This document shows, piece after piece, positions 9,019 through 18,555 of a stretch of 64,000 nucleotides of DNA. Origin of the DNA: Candidatus Pelagibacter sp. Lineage in GTDB: Bacteria > Pseudomonadota > Alphaproteobacteria > Pelagibacterales > Pelagibacteraceae. The position numbers were made by a program, and so were the translations under genes. Each line of letters starts with the position of its first letter. Position 1 is the first letter of the stretch. Under the pieces are notes generated by a model. The model was not told the DNA's origin and did no database searches. It saw only the letters and a program-made list of their open reading frames with translations. The stretch spans positions 1 through 64,000 of the forward strand of contig JAOIYV010000001.1 of assembly GCA_028226735.1 (NCBI GenBank), in the 5' to 3' direction.

Positions 9019-9960
9019 ATGAAAATTGGTTTTATAGGGCTTGGTAATGTTGGTGGTAAACTAGCAGAAAGTTTATTAAGAAATAAATTTGATTTAACGG
9101 TCAGAGATCTAGACAAAAACTTAATTGAAGATTTTAAAATTAGAGGAGCAAAAGTTGTTAATACAGCAAAAAAATTAGCTGAAAAAGTTGATCTAGTTAT
9201 AACATGTTTGCCATCACCAAAAATATGCGCCGAGGTAATGGAAGCTGAAGACGGAGTTATTAATGGTCTTTCTAAAAATAAAATTTGGCTAGAAATGAGT
9301 ACCACAGACGAGTCTGAAGTAAAAAGATTGGGTAAACTAGTAAAAGAAAAAAATGCACAACCTTTAGATGGTCCAGTAAGTGGTGGCTGTCATCGAGCAG
9401 CAACTGGAAATATCGCAATATTTGTTGGCGGTGAAAGAAATGCCTTCGAAAAAATACTACCTGCATTAATTACTATGGGTAGAAAAGTTTTACATACCGG
9501 AGAGCTTGGTTCAGCTACTGTTTTAAAAGTTATTACAAATTATTTAGCATCTACTCATTTAGTTGCTCTTGGTGAAGCTTGGACAGTTGCTAAAAAATCT
9601 AATTTAGATTTATCTAAAGTTTATAAAGGTATAGCTGTTTCATCTGGGAATTCATTTGTTCATGAAACTGAAAGCCAAGTAATTTTAAATGGTTCATACA
9701 ATATTAATTTTACAATGGACCTTGCTCTTAAAGACACAGGTCTATTTAATAATTTAGCAAAAAAGTTGAACGCAAATTTGGAAATTTCTCCTTTAATTGT
9801 CAAAATATTTAAAGATGGTGAAAAAAAATATGGTTCTAGGGCCTGGTCTTCAATGATTGTTAAAAGAATGGAAGACTTAAACAATATAGATTTTAGGGCA
9901 GATGGGTTTCCAGATGAACTAATTGATAAAGAACAAGAAGAAAGAGGATATGAAATATAA
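9019..9960 (+). CDS. beta-Hydroxyacid dehydrogenase (3-hydroxyisobutyrate dehydrogenase family)
   Basis: NAD(P)-dependent oxidoreductase of 313 aa. The Rossmann motif GFIGLGNVG is at residues 4-12. The substrate loop DGPVSGG is near 117. The catalytic-Lys region of the family is at about 170-176 (GSATVLKVITN). The substrate is undefined: the family covers 3-hydroxyisobutyrate, tartronate semialdehyde and similar short acids. It starts a plus-strand run with an aldehyde dehydrogenase 21 nt downstream, suggesting consecutive alcohol and aldehyde oxidation. It is divergent from the EutA/DoeA-like genes. Confidence 0.82.
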   Translation: MKIGFIGLGNVGGKLAESLLRNKFDLTVRDLDKNLIEDFKIRGAKVVNTAKKLAEKVDLVITCLPSPKICAEVMEAEDGVINGLSKNKIWLEMSTTDESEVKRLGKLVKEKNAQPLDGPVSGGCHRAATGNIAIFVGGERNAFEKILPALITMGRKVLHTGELGSATVLKVITNYLASTHLVALGEAWTVAKKSNLDLSKVYKGIAVSSGNSFVHETESQVILNGSYNINFTMDLALKDTGLFNNLAKKLNANLEISPLIVKIFKDGEKKYGSRAWSSMIVKRMEDLNNIDFRADGFPDELIDKEQEERGYEI

Positions 9961-9981
9961 TTACTATGCTAAAGTGTCATT

Positions 9982-11412
9982 ATGTTAGATAAAAGAAAAT
10001 TTTATATTAATGGTCAATGGGTTGAGCCAAATAAACCAAATGACTTTAAAGTAATTAATCCATGTAATGAGGATCCATGTGCAATTATTTCTATAGGATC
10101 TAAAGAAGATACAAATGCAGCAGTTAAATCTGCTAAAGATGCCTTAGACACATGGAAAGAAACTACTAAGGAAGACAGATTAAATTATCTGGAAAAATTA
10201 CTCTCAGTTTATAAAAAAAGATCTAAAGAAATGGCTGAATCTATTTCTTTAGAAATGGGTGCGCCTATAGATTGGGCAACAGACGTGCAAACGGCTTCTG
10301 GTCAATCACATTTAGAGGATTTTATTTTAAGGCTTAAAGATTTTGAATTTGATAGGCACTTTGATGAGAAATCAAGTAATCATATTTGTTATGAACCAAT
10401 CGGTGTTTGTGGATTGATCACTCCTTGGAATTGGCCAATTAATCAAATTGCTTTAAAGGTTATTCCAGCATTGGCGACTGGATGCACAATGATTTTAAAA
10501 CCCTCAGAGATTGCCCCAATTTCTGCAATGCTATTTGCTGAAATGATTGATGAAGTTAGCTTTCCAAACGGTGTTTTTAATTTGGTTAATGGTGATGGAG
10601 CTGGAGTAGGAACATTTATATCTAGTCATCCTGATATTGATATGGTTTCTTTTACAGGATCAACAAGGGCTGGAAAGTTAATTTCTAAAAATGCAGCTGA
10701 TACAATTAAAAGAGTTTGTCTTGAACTGGGAGGCAAAGGTGGAAATATTATTTTTGCAGACTCATATCCAAATGCAGTTAGAGATGGAATTAGAAATGTT
10801 ATGAGTAATTCTGGACAATCATGCGATGCACCAACAAGAATGTTAGTTGAAAAATCTATTTATCAAAGAGCCATTAAAGAAGCTGCTGACGAAGCAAATC
10901 TTATAAAAGTAGATATAGCCTCAAAAAAAGGAAATCATATAGGCCCTGTAGTTTCAAAAATACAATATGATAAAATTATTAATCTAATTAAAAATGGTAT
11001 TAATGAAGGTGCCACATTAGCAGCAGGGGGACCCGAACTACCAAAAAATTTAAATAAAGGCTATTTTATTAAACCTACAATTTTCACAAATGTTTCTGAT
11101 AATATGGAAATAGCAAAAAAAGAAATTTTTGGACCTGTTTTATCAATCATTCCTTTTGAAACAGAAGATGAGGCGATAAAAATTACTAACAATACTGAGT
11201 ATGGCTTAGGAAATTATTTACAAACTGAAGATATAGAAAAAGCTCATAGAATTGCAAAAAAACTTAAATCAGGCTGTGTATACATAAATGGTAATGCCGC
11301 AGATCCTGGAACACCATTTGGTGGATTTAGACAATCAGGAAATGGTCGAGAAGGTGGAGTATGGGGTCTTGAAGAATACCTTGAAGTTAAGACAATAACG
11401 GGTTGGAAATAA
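9982..11412 (+). CDS. NAD(P)-dependent aldehyde dehydrogenase
   Basis: ALDH superfamily, 476 aa, full length. The catalytic Cys281 is in NSGQSCDAP and the general-base Glu248 in LELGGKGG. The PWNWP motif is at 148-152 and the cofactor loop FTGSTRAG at 224-231. It follows the dehydrogenase by 21 nt and precedes a VOC gene by 3 nt. Given the DoeA/EutA-like pair on the other strand, a role like DoeC (aspartate-semialdehyde oxidation) is possible but is only inference; broad-specificity ALDHs look the same. Confidence 0.88.
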   Translation: MLDKRKFYINGQWVEPNKPNDFKVINPCNEDPCAIISIGSKEDTNAAVKSAKDALDTWKETTKEDRLNYLEKLLSVYKKRSKEMAESISLEMGAPIDWATDVQTASGQSHLEDFILRLKDFEFDRHFDEKSSNHICYEPIGVCGLITPWNWPINQIALKVIPALATGCTMILKPSEIAPISAMLFAEMIDEVSFPNGVFNLVNGDGAGVGTFISSHPDIDMVSFTGSTRAGKLISKNAADTIKRVCLELGGKGGNIIFADSYPNAVRDGIRNVMSNSGQSCDAPTRMLVEKSIYQRAIKEAADEANLIKVDIASKKGNHIGPVVSKIQYDKIINLIKNGINEGATLAAGGPELPKNLNKGYFIKPTIFTNVSDNMEIAKKEIFGPVLSIIPFETEDEAIKITNNTEYGLGNYLQTEDIEKAHRIAKKLKSGCVYINGNAADPGTPFGGFRQSGNGREGGVWGLEEYLEVKTITGWK

Positions 11413-11415
11413 TTT

Positions 11416-11793
11416 ATGATAGGATTCGTAATGGTTGGAACTAATAATCTTAATAAAGCAATTAATTTTTATGATGTATTACTAAAAGTGATTGACTTAA
11501 CAAGAACAGTAACTAATGAAAAATATGCAGGATATTCATCAAAAAAAAAACTTGGGGACATTGAATTTTATGTAACAAATCCTGTTAATAAAAAAAAAGC
11601 AAACTATGGAAATGGCACTCAAATATCGTTTTTTGTAGATTCAAAAGAAACTGTTAGTAAATTTTACAATACTGGAATTAAGTTAGGTGGAAAAGATGAA
11701 GGGGTTCCTGGGATAAGATCTGGAGATTATTATTGTTACCTCAGAGATCTTGATGGAAATAAGATAAGTGCATTTTCTAAAATAAATAATTAA
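11416..11793 (+). CDS. VOC (glyoxalase/bleomycin-resistance/dioxygenase) family protein
   Basis: A 125-aa single-module VOC protein. The N-terminal VGTNNLNKAINFYDVLL and the C-terminal YYCYLRDLDGNKISAFS are the typical edge strand-helix and final metal-site strand of the fold. The first metal position is not an obvious His or Glu here, so activity is uncertain. It starts 3 nt after the aldehyde dehydrogenase and ends 1 nt before the GDPD gene, so it is part of the operon. Confidence 0.75.
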   Translation: MIGFVMVGTNNLNKAINFYDVLLKVIDLTRTVTNEKYAGYSSKKKLGDIEFYVTNPVNKKKANYGNGTQISFFVDSKETVSKFYNTGIKLGGKDEGVPGIRSGDYYCYLRDLDGNKISAFSKINN

Positions 11794-11794
11794 T

Positions 11795-12436
11795 ATGCAC
11801 TTAATCCATAGAGGAATTGTTGATAAAAGATATAAAGAAAATCTTTTAAAATCGTTTAAACAGTCATTTAAAAAAGGTTATGGTATTGAAACAGATATTC
11901 ATGCAACAAAAGATGGTCAATTTATTTGTTTTCATGATTTTACTTTAAAAAAAACTTTTAATAAAAATTTAAGCATAAAAAATCTTACCTATTCAAGGAT
12001 CAGTGAGATTAGTACTAAATTAAAAAAACCAATCATCCTCTTAAAAGACTTATTAAAATGCTCAAAAAATAAGTATCCTTTATTCATTGAAATTAAACCA
12101 ATTTTTTCAAAATTTCTTCTAAAAAAGCTTTTAAAGGAAACTTCTAAATTTACAAAAAGTGTCTTTATTTCATTTAAACATAAAAATATTTACAATCTAT
12201 TAAAGATTAAAAAAAATATTAAAGTAGGATTATCCTTTTCACCACCAGTAAGTATAAAATATATAATTAAAAAATCAGATAATGAGAATATTAATTGTCT
12301 AATATTAGACAAAACTTATTTAAAGAATAAAGATATTCAGAATTTAAAAATTGAAAAGTTTTATTTTACAATTAAAAAAAAATCAGAATTTAAAAAATAT
12401 AGTAAAAATAATAATTTGATATTTGAAAATGTATAA
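11795..12436 (+). CDS. Glycerophosphodiester phosphodiesterase (GDPD), short form
   Basis: A 213-aa TIM-barrel phosphodiesterase expected to split glycerophosphodiesters into glycerol-3-phosphate and an alcohol such as choline. The family motifs are present at the N-terminus: HRG (5-7), ETDIHATKDG (about 33-42) and CFHD (about 46-49); IEIKP near 105 supplies the next metal region. It is slightly shorter than UgpQ and very Lys-rich in the C-terminal half. No signal peptide, so cytoplasmic. The release of choline would fit the betaine genes that follow. Its stop is 2 nt from the convergent oxygenase gene. Confidence 0.78.
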   Translation: MHLIHRGIVDKRYKENLLKSFKQSFKKGYGIETDIHATKDGQFICFHDFTLKKTFNKNLSIKNLTYSRISEISTKLKKPIILLKDLLKCSKNKYPLFIEIKPIFSKFLLKKLLKETSKFTKSVFISFKHKNIYNLLKIKKNIKVGLSFSPPVSIKYIIKKSDNENINCLILDKTYLKNKDIQNLKIEKFYFTIKKKSEFKKYSKNNNLIFENV

Positions 12437-12438
12437 AA

Positions 12439-13563
12439 TTATTTTTTTAAATAATTTAATCTTCCAATAATTTCATCTCTGTCTATGTAATATCCTTGTA
12501 AATGGCGATGACCAGAGTTTGGATCAAAAGCTGTTCTCCCATGAAGAGCTCTTCTATTATTAAATGAAAAGATATCACCTGGACCTAATCTAAATTTAAT
12601 TTGAAATCTGTCATCATGTAAAAGACTCCCAAATCTATGGTGAGCTTTGTATACCTTGTCCATAATATCTGGATGACAATCTAATGCATCCATAGTAGCA
12701 AGACTAAATCTTATGTCATTATAATCATTGTCTTTGGTTAATGAAATTGCAGATCCATAAAAACTTCTTACCAGCTTTTGTGTATAATCTTTGTCTCTAA
12801 ATTTAAGTGGTGTATTTACTAGAATATCAAAAATTTCTTTTTCATTTTTTCTTAAATAATCAGCAACAGCAAATCCATCCACTGCTGAAGAATCACCACC
12901 TTCTGCATCATTAATTAAGCAATGTAAAAATTGATAACCTGGTGGATTTTCAAACCAAGGTAAATCCATATGATTTCTTAAGGCGTGTGCGGTGTAAGCT
13001 GAATTATTTGGTTTTGGAATATTAATTACTTCAAAAGGAGTATCAAAAAAAGTTTGTCTTGTATGACTAATTCTATTTAAAACTGGAAAAGCTGACTCTT
13101 TTTCAACTGGAGTATTTTTTACAATAGCTATCCCTTTATAATGTAAAAGTTCAAGCCATTTACTTAAACCTTCATCACTATTTAGGATTTCATCATGATC
13201 AATACTAATAGAATCTAAATTATTTTCTAAAGAGTTATCCCATAGCTGGTAAGGTGAAGTAAATTTTTGCTTATTTTTTAATGTATAGCAATTTTCTCTA
13301 AGCCACATTGGATCAAAATAGCTTGTGTGATCTCCCTCACTCCATTTAACTACTAATTTACCCTCTTCATTTACTTTTGATTCCTTGGCTGTTAAATTTT
13401 TTGAAGCCTCGAGTATATTATACATTCTATGGTTAGAATCTTTGTCGTGTGCTGTTGGACAGTTATCTCTTAACCAAAAATAATTAAAATTACTTCTTTC
13501 TCCGTCGCTCCATTCAATATTAAGGTTAGATTTATTTTTTTCTATTTTTTTAATACTCAACAT
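12439..13563 (-). CDS. gamma-Butyrobetaine hydroxylase-like 2-oxoglutarate/Fe(II) oxygenase (BBOX/TmpA family)
   Basis: A 374-aa enzyme with the GBBH-like N-terminal (DUF971-type) module at about 5-110 and a TauD-type catalytic domain. The iron site is His198-x-Asp200 and His341, with Arg353 placed for 2-oxoglutarate. The N-terminal WLRDNC is kept, but the CxCxxC zinc cluster of animal BBOX is absent. BBOX makes L-carnitine from gamma-butyrobetaine, and the carnitine dehydrogenase, BKACE and thioesterase genes a few kb away fit that. TmpA, which hydroxylates trimethylammonio-ethylphosphonate, belongs to the same family and cannot be excluded. The gene is divergent from the ProX gene across 131 nt. 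Confidence 0.8.
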   Translation of the reverse strand: MLSIKKIEKNKSNLNIEWSDGERSNFNYFWLRDNCPTAHDKDSNHRMYNILEASKNLTAKESKVNEEGKLVVKWSEGDHTSYFDPMWLRENCYTLKNKQKFTSPYQLWDNSLENNLDSISIDHDEILNSDEGLSKWLELLHYKGIAIVKNTPVEKESAFPVLNRISHTRQTFFDTPFEVINIPKPNNSAYTAHALRNHMDLPWFENPPGYQFLHCLINDAEGGDSSAVDGFAVADYLRKNEKEIFDILVNTPLKFRDKDYTQKLVRSFYGSAISLTKDNDYNDIRFSLATMDALDCHPDIMDKVYKAHHRFGSLLHDDRFQIKFRLGPGDIFSFNNRRALHGRTAFDPNSGHRHLQGYYIDRDEIIGRLNYLKK

Positions 13564-13694
13564 TCTTAATAATTATTTAGTTTTCTATGCTTTTCAATGC
13601 ACTTTATAGTTGAATTAATAAAAAAGTAACTTGTATTTTGAAGCCATACATTATTAACTAACCACATTAAAACTTAACTTAAGGGAGATAATAT

Positions 13695-14714
13695 ATGAAG
13701 TTTTTAAAAAGATTAATACTTTCAGCTTTCTTTATATCTACTTTGTCATTAGTAGGAACTAGTGCAAATGCAGCTTGTAAAGCGAGATTGGGAGATTTTG
13801 ACTGGAGTAGTGCTAATATTCATACAGCAATTAGTGCTTTCATTCTTGAAAAAGGTTACGGATGTGAAGTAGCTGTAACTAAAGGAAGTACGACACCAAT
13901 AATGGCTGCTCACTACGATGGTCAGTTAGATGTTATTACTGAAGTTTGGTATGACAATATTATTGCTAACTACGAGCCACATGTTGAGGCTGGTACTATT
14001 AAAAATATTGGAGTTAACACGCCAGATTCACAACAAGCTTTCTACGTAGATAAAGCTACAGCTGATAAATATAATTTAAAATCAGTTGATGATATGAAAG
14101 ATCCTAAAATAGCTGCGCTATTTAAAGATCCTGAAAATCCATCAAAGGGTAGAATGACTAGCTGTATTTCAGGTTGGACTTGCTACACTGTAAATTTAGT
14201 TAAACAAAAAGAATATGGTTTAGATGCATTCTATACAAACTTTGATCCAGGTTCTGGAGGAGCATTAGATGCTGCTATTGCCGGTGCTTTTGCAAAAAAG
14301 AAACCAATTTTTACATACTATTGGGCTCCTACTGGCTTAATGGGTAAAGTTGATCTAGTTAGATTAACAGAACCTAAGTGGAGTAAAAAATGCTGGGATG
14401 ACATGTCTGTTGTTGTTGAAAAAATCAAAGCAGAAGGACCAGAGGCATATACTAAGTCTTGTGCAAGTGAATACAGAGATATGGCATTAACTAAATCTGT
14501 ACTAACTAAATGGGCTGCTGCTCATCCTGAGGAAACTAAGTTCTTATCAAAGTACTCAATTCCTACTGCAACAGTTAATAAAATGTTGGCCTTCTACGAA
14601 GATGAGTCAGATGGTGATATGGAGTTAACTGCTAAAGAATACTTAAAAACTGAATCAGCTTGGACTAAATGGGTTCCTGCTGATGTTGCTAAAAAAGTAA
14701 AAGCAGCACTTTAA
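13695..14714 (+). CDS. Glycine betaine/quaternary-amine ABC binding protein (ProX/OpuAC family)
   Basis: Periplasmic binding protein of 339 aa with a signal peptide at 1-27 (cleavage after SANA) followed by the OpuAC fold (LGDFDWSSANIHTAISAFI). Many Trp and Tyr residues (for example DVITEVWYDNI, GWTCYTV, YYWAPTG) could build the aromatic cage used for quaternary amines. A GGGAGA ribosome site lies 7 nt before the ATG. The permease and ATPase genes follow. Adjacent carnitine and betaine enzymes suggest the ligand is glycine betaine, carnitine, gamma-butyrobetaine or choline; the sequence alone does not decide. Confidence 0.88.
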   Translation: MKFLKRLILSAFFISTLSLVGTSANAACKARLGDFDWSSANIHTAISAFILEKGYGCEVAVTKGSTTPIMAAHYDGQLDVITEVWYDNIIANYEPHVEAGTIKNIGVNTPDSQQAFYVDKATADKYNLKSVDDMKDPKIAALFKDPENPSKGRMTSCISGWTCYTVNLVKQKEYGLDAFYTNFDPGSGGALDAAIAGAFAKKKPIFTYYWAPTGLMGKVDLVRLTEPKWSKKCWDDMSVVVEKIKAEGPEAYTKSCASEYRDMALTKSVLTKWAAAHPEETKFLSKYSIPTATVNKMLAFYEDESDGDMELTAKEYLKTESAWTKWVPADVAKKVKAAL

Positions 14715-14734
14715 TTTTAAGATAAATAATTTGG

Positions 14735-14754
14735 GAGAGCCCTTCGGGGCTCTT
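14735..14754 (+). terminator. Hairpin attenuator after the ProX-type gene
   Basis: GAGCCC-TTCG-GGGCTC: a 6-bp perfect stem closed by a UUCG tetraloop, extendable by A-T and G-T pairs, and followed by TTCTTT. It sits between the binding-protein stop (14714) and the permease start (14776). This is the same placement as the hairpins at 4607-4633 and 47647-47676, so it probably limits permease expression or protects the binding-protein mRNA. Confidence 0.82.
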
Positions 14755-14775
14755 CTTTAATAAAAATTCAACCAT

Positions 14776-15795
14776 ATGTTCAAAGATAAAAAAAATTTAT
14801 TCAACTTAAGTTTATTAGGAATTTTTATATGGTTATTAATTAAAAGTTATAATTCATCAAAGAGAAAACCCGAAACTGTAGGCGAGTTATTTAAAGATTT
14901 TTCATGGTTAAGTGATTGGCCTAAATGGTTAGATTTACCTTTAATGCCATGGATAAATAAAGTGTTTAAAGCTCTCAACGAAAATTATGGTTTTATTTTC
15001 GAAGCAATAAATAATGTTTTGCTTGCAATGTTGATGGGATTAAAAAATTTTTTAGTTCAAGCTCCCTGGCCTTTGGTAATTATTGGTGTTGTTGTGCTTG
15101 CTTATTTTGCAAGTGGAAAAAAAATTAAAACTACCGTTGCTGTTGGATTTTGTACTTTTTTTATTGGATTTTTGCACCCAAGATTTTGGGACAAGGCAAT
15201 TGAAACAACTTCAATTATGTTAATAAGTATATTTTTATGTTTAGTTATTGGGGTTCCAATTGGAATATGGATGTCCAGAGCCAATAAAGTAAGAGAGAAA
15301 ATTCTTCCTATATTAGATTTAATGCAAACAATACCAGCTTTTGTATATTTGATACCAGGGATAATGTTATTTGGATTAGGTGCAGTACCAGCTATTATTG
15401 CAACTTTTATTTATGCAGTTCCTCCTTTAGTTAGATTAACAGACCTAGGTATTAGATTGGTTGACACTGAAGTAACTGAAGCAGCAGATGCTTTTGGTGC
15501 TTCAAAAAAACAAAAATTATGGGGAGTTCAAATTCCATTAGCTCTTCCAAATATAATGCAAGGGATTAACCAATGTACGATGATGGCATTATCTATGGTG
15601 GTTATAGCATCAATGATTGGTACAAGAGGATTGGGAGATGAAGTTCTTTTAGGTCTTCAACAATTAAATGTAGGAAGAGCTGCCGAAGCAGGAATTGCAA
15701 TTGTTCTACTGGCTATTGTATTAGATAGAATTACACAATCTTATGGTGAAACACTTCAAGAAAGAAACTCTCCAACTAAAACTGAAAAAAAATAA
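14776..15795 (+). CDS. Glycine betaine-type ABC permease (ProW/OpuAB family)
   Basis: A 339-aa membrane permease. A long N-terminal hydrophilic part (to about 65) precedes membrane helices, and the core has the ProW segments MSRANKVREKILPILDLMQ and IPAFVYLIPGIMLFG. The ATPase-contact loop is EAADAFGASKKQKLWGVQIP at about 235-254. The start lies behind the attenuator hairpin and has no clear ribosome site. The stop overlaps the ATPase start by 1 nt (TAATG). With its neighbours it forms one importer. Confidence 0.9.
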   Translation: MFKDKKNLFNLSLLGIFIWLLIKSYNSSKRKPETVGELFKDFSWLSDWPKWLDLPLMPWINKVFKALNENYGFIFEAINNVLLAMLMGLKNFLVQAPWPLVIIGVVVLAYFASGKKIKTTVAVGFCTFFIGFLHPRFWDKAIETTSIMLISIFLCLVIGVPIGIWMSRANKVREKILPILDLMQTIPAFVYLIPGIMLFGLGAVPAIIATFIYAVPPLVRLTDLGIRLVDTEVTEAADAFGASKKQKLWGVQIPLALPNIMQGINQCTMMALSMVVIASMIGTRGLGDEVLLGLQQLNVGRAAEAGIAIVLLAIVLDRITQSYGETLQERNSPTKTEKK

Positions 15796-16820
15796 TGTCA
15801 AAAATAGAAATCAACAATATTTATAAAATTTTTGGCAACAAGCCTCAGTCTGTTATGCCAATGGTTAAAGATGGTGCAACTAAGGAAGATATCTTAGAGC
15901 GAACTGGTCATACAATAGGATTAGACAATGTTTCATTAAAGATTGAAGAAGGTGAAACGTTTGTTTGCATGGGTTTATCTGGCTCAGGAAAGTCTACACT
16001 TATTAGGCACATAAATAGATTAATTGATCCAACAGAAGGTGAAATTCATATAGATGGAACAAATATTATGAATTGTAATCCAGAACAATTAATTGATTGG
16101 AGAAGAAATCGTATTAGCATGGTTTTTCAAAGGTTTGGGTTATTTCCTCATAAAACTGTAATGCAAAATGTTGGATACGGTTTAGAAATGCAAGGCAAAA
16201 CAGAGGATGATAGAGATAAAATTGCTATGGAAAAAATTGAGGCTGTTGGTCTTAATGGATTTGAAAATCAGTTTCCAAATCAATTATCCGGAGGAATGCA
16301 ACAACGTGTAGGCTTAGCAAGAGCTTTGGCCACAAACTCTGACATCATGTTAATGGATGAAGCATTTAGTGCATTAGATCCTTTGATTAGAAGTGACATG
16401 CAAAAACAATTAATAGATCTTCAATCAGAATTAAAAAAAACAATAATATTTATTACTCATGACCTTGACGAGTCTTTAAGACTTGGGGATCACATTGGAA
16501 TATTAAATGCTGGAAAATTAGTCCAAGTTGGGACACCTGTAGATATAATAATGAAACCAGCTGATGATTATGTAAAAGCTTTTGTTAAAGATGTAAATAG
16601 AGCAAAAGTAATTAAAGCAAAAATAATTATGAAAAATGCCAATGAAGCAAATGGTATTGATAAATCAAATTTAGTTAAAGTACATGAAGATCAGTTTATA
16701 GAGGAATTTTTACCTCAAATTGTCTGTACAAATGCAAATTGTGAAGTGGTTGATAAGAATGGAAATGTTAAAGGGTATATAACCAATAAAGAACTTCAAT
16801 CATCTTTAACAAAATCGTAG
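15795..16820 (+). CDS. Glycine betaine-type ABC ATPase (ProV/OpuAA family)
   Basis: A 341-aa ATPase. Walker A is GLSGSGKST near residue 55, the signature LSGGMQQR near 165, Walker B DIMLMDEAFSALDP near 184 and the switch ITHDLDES near 217. The ProV-specific N-terminal stretch (MVKDGATKEDILERTG) is present. The C-terminal part (from about 270) is a shortened CBS-like region rather than a full tandem. It overlaps the permease gene by 1 nt, and the SDR gene starts 4 nt after its stop. Confidence 0.9.
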   Translation: MSKIEINNIYKIFGNKPQSVMPMVKDGATKEDILERTGHTIGLDNVSLKIEEGETFVCMGLSGSGKSTLIRHINRLIDPTEGEIHIDGTNIMNCNPEQLIDWRRNRISMVFQRFGLFPHKTVMQNVGYGLEMQGKTEDDRDKIAMEKIEAVGLNGFENQFPNQLSGGMQQRVGLARALATNSDIMLMDEAFSALDPLIRSDMQKQLIDLQSELKKTIIFITHDLDESLRLGDHIGILNAGKLVQVGTPVDIIMKPADDYVKAFVKDVNRAKVIKAKIIMKNANEANGIDKSNLVKVHEDQFIEEFLPQIVCTNANCEVVDKNGNVKGYITNKELQSSLTKS

Positions 16821-16823
16821 TTA

Positions 16824-17612
16824 ATGGTTAATCAATCATTAAAGAATAAAAGAATTATAATTTCCGCAGGAGCTTCTGGAATAGGATTGGCAACAACGAA
16901 GATATGTCTACTTAGGGGGGCTTATGTTTATCTTTGTGATATAGATAGTAAATCTCTGAATAAATTAAATAAACATCCATTAAAAAATAAAAGATTATTC
17001 TCCTATCTTTGTGATGCATCTAATGAATATCAAGTATCTGATTTTTTTGAAAAAGTTAAAAAGAAAACTAAAAAAATTGATGCATTGATTAATAATGTTG
17101 GAATAGCAGGCCCTACGGGATCCCTTGAAAAATTAAAATCAAAAGACTGGGAAAACACTTTGCATGTAGATGTAAATAGTCATTTTTATTTTACAAAAAA
17201 AGCTATTCCTCTACTTAAAAAATCTAAAAATGGATCCATAATAAATATTTCATCAACAGCAGGTATACTTGGTTTTCCACTTCGTTCTCCATATGCTGCA
17301 AGTAAATGGGCTATTATTGGTGTTACTAAAACATTAGCAATGGAACTTGGAAAATTTAATATAAGAGTAAATGCTGTTTGCCCTGGAACAATTAAAGGCG
17401 ATAGAATGAAAAGAGTTATCAGAGATAAAGCAAAATTTACTAAAGTTTCAACCAAATCAATTGAAAAAGATTTTATTTCCATGAGTTCAATGAAACAATG
17501 GATTTTAGAGGAGGATATTGGTAAAATGTGTTCTTTTCTAATCTCTGATGACTCTAATAAAGTTTCTGGGCAAGTAATATCTGTAGACGGTCACACAGAA
17601 AGAAATGATTAA
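16824..17612 (+). CDS. Short-chain dehydrogenase/reductase (SDR)
   Basis: A classical SDR of 262 aa. The cofactor motif is GASGIG (about 16-21), NNVG is near 90, and the catalytic Ser (ISSTAG) and YAASK follow at about 141-161. The C-terminal SGQVISVDGH closes the fold. The substrate is unknown; the position directly after the betaine-type importer suggests oxidation of an imported hydroxylated compound. Its stop is 2 nt from the convergent carnitine dehydrogenase gene. Confidence 0.85.
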   Translation: MVNQSLKNKRIIISAGASGIGLATTKICLLRGAYVYLCDIDSKSLNKLNKHPLKNKRLFSYLCDASNEYQVSDFFEKVKKKTKKIDALINNVGIAGPTGSLEKLKSKDWENTLHVDVNSHFYFTKKAIPLLKKSKNGSIINISSTAGILGFPLRSPYAASKWAIIGVTKTLAMELGKFNIRVNAVCPGTIKGDRMKRVIRDKAKFTKVSTKSIEKDFISMSSMKQWILEEDIGKMCSFLISDDSNKVSGQVISVDGHTERND

Positions 17613-17613
17613 T

Positions 17614-18555
17614 TTATCTTAATTTTTTTTCGTATTTTTTTCGAAGCTTTTGAAGTTTAACTAGATATTCATCTCTAATATTAGAAATTTTTTCAATTGA
17701 TTTACCTTTTGATTGTTTTTTTGTCCCTTCTACCAATCTATTAATTAATTTATTTGATAGCGTTGGTGCTTTTAACTTTGTCCAGGGAAGTTTTAAAGCT
17801 GGCCCAAACTGTTCCAGCATATGTTTCATTCCAGATTTTCCTCCAGCTAAATGAAAGGTTAAAAAAGTACCCATTAATGACCATCTTAAACCAGGTCCAT
17901 CTTCAATTGCTCTATCTAAATCTTCTGTAGTTGCATGTCCTTCATTAATAATATGTAGTCCTTCTCTCCATAAAGCTTCCTGCAATCTGTCAGACAGATA
18001 ACCTGGTAATTCATGTTTAACCATAATCGGGTTCATAGAAATTGACTTGTAAAATTTTTTAGCATTACTTAAGAACTTTTTTGTTGTCTTTTTTCCAGGT
18101 ATAATTTCAACAGCTGGCAATAAGTAAACAGGATTAAATGGATGTCCAATCATTGCTCTTTCAGGATTTTTACATTTAGAATAAATTTTTGTTGGTAATA
18201 GTCCTGAAGAACTTGATGATATAATTGCATTTGGTTTAGAATATTTTCCAATAGTGCTCATCAACTTAGTTTTCAATGCATAATTTTCACTCGCACACTC
18301 TTGAATTAAATCAGCATTTTTTAAAGCTTCATCAATAGAAGTAAAATATTTAAAATTTTTAAAGTTGAGTGTTTTTTTATTAAAAAGTTTTTTTACATAC
18401 GGCCAAGTTCTTTTAATCTCAGCTATTAAATTTTTTTTTAATTTAATGTCTTTATCATAAGCATATACAATTTTATTATGTGCTAAGCATCTAATGATCC
18501 AACCTGCTCCAATTACTCCAGTTCCTATAACTGCAACTTTTTTAATTGGAGACAT
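17614..18555 (-). CDS. lcdH: L-carnitine dehydrogenase (3-hydroxyacyl-CoA dehydrogenase fold)
   Basis: A 313-aa single-module enzyme expected to oxidise L-carnitine to 3-dehydrocarnitine with NAD. The Rossmann motif GTGVIGAGW is at 11-19, HPFNPV near 139, and EDGPGLRWSLMGTFLTFH near 230 is typical of the carnitine dehydrogenase/lambda-crystallin branch. In some bacteria the enzyme is fused to a thioesterase; here the thioesterase is a separate gene at 19490. Its ATG overlaps the stop of the BKACE gene by 1 nt, so both are made from one message. Confidence 0.82.
   Translation of the reverse strand: MSPIKKVAVIGTGVIGAGWIIRCLAHNKIVYAYDKDIKLKKNLIAEIKRTWPYVKKLFNKKTLNFKNFKYFTSIDEALKNADLIQECASENYALKTKLMSTIGKYSKPNAIISSSSSGLLPTKIYSKCKNPERAMIGHPFNPVYLLPAVEIIPGKKTTKKFLSNAKKFYKSISMNPIMVKHELPGYLSDRLQEALWREGLHIINEGHATTEDLDRAIEDGPGLRWSLMGTFLTFHLAGGKSGMKHMLEQFGPALKLPWTKLKAPTLSNKLINRLVEGTKKQSKGKSIEKISNIRDEYLVKLQKLRKKYEKKLR

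Noticed and set aside
17614..18555. Ordinary 3-hydroxybutyryl-CoA dehydrogenase
   Set aside because: The single-module length, the GPGLRWSLMGTFLTFH region and BKACE coupling fit L-carnitine dehydrogenase better.
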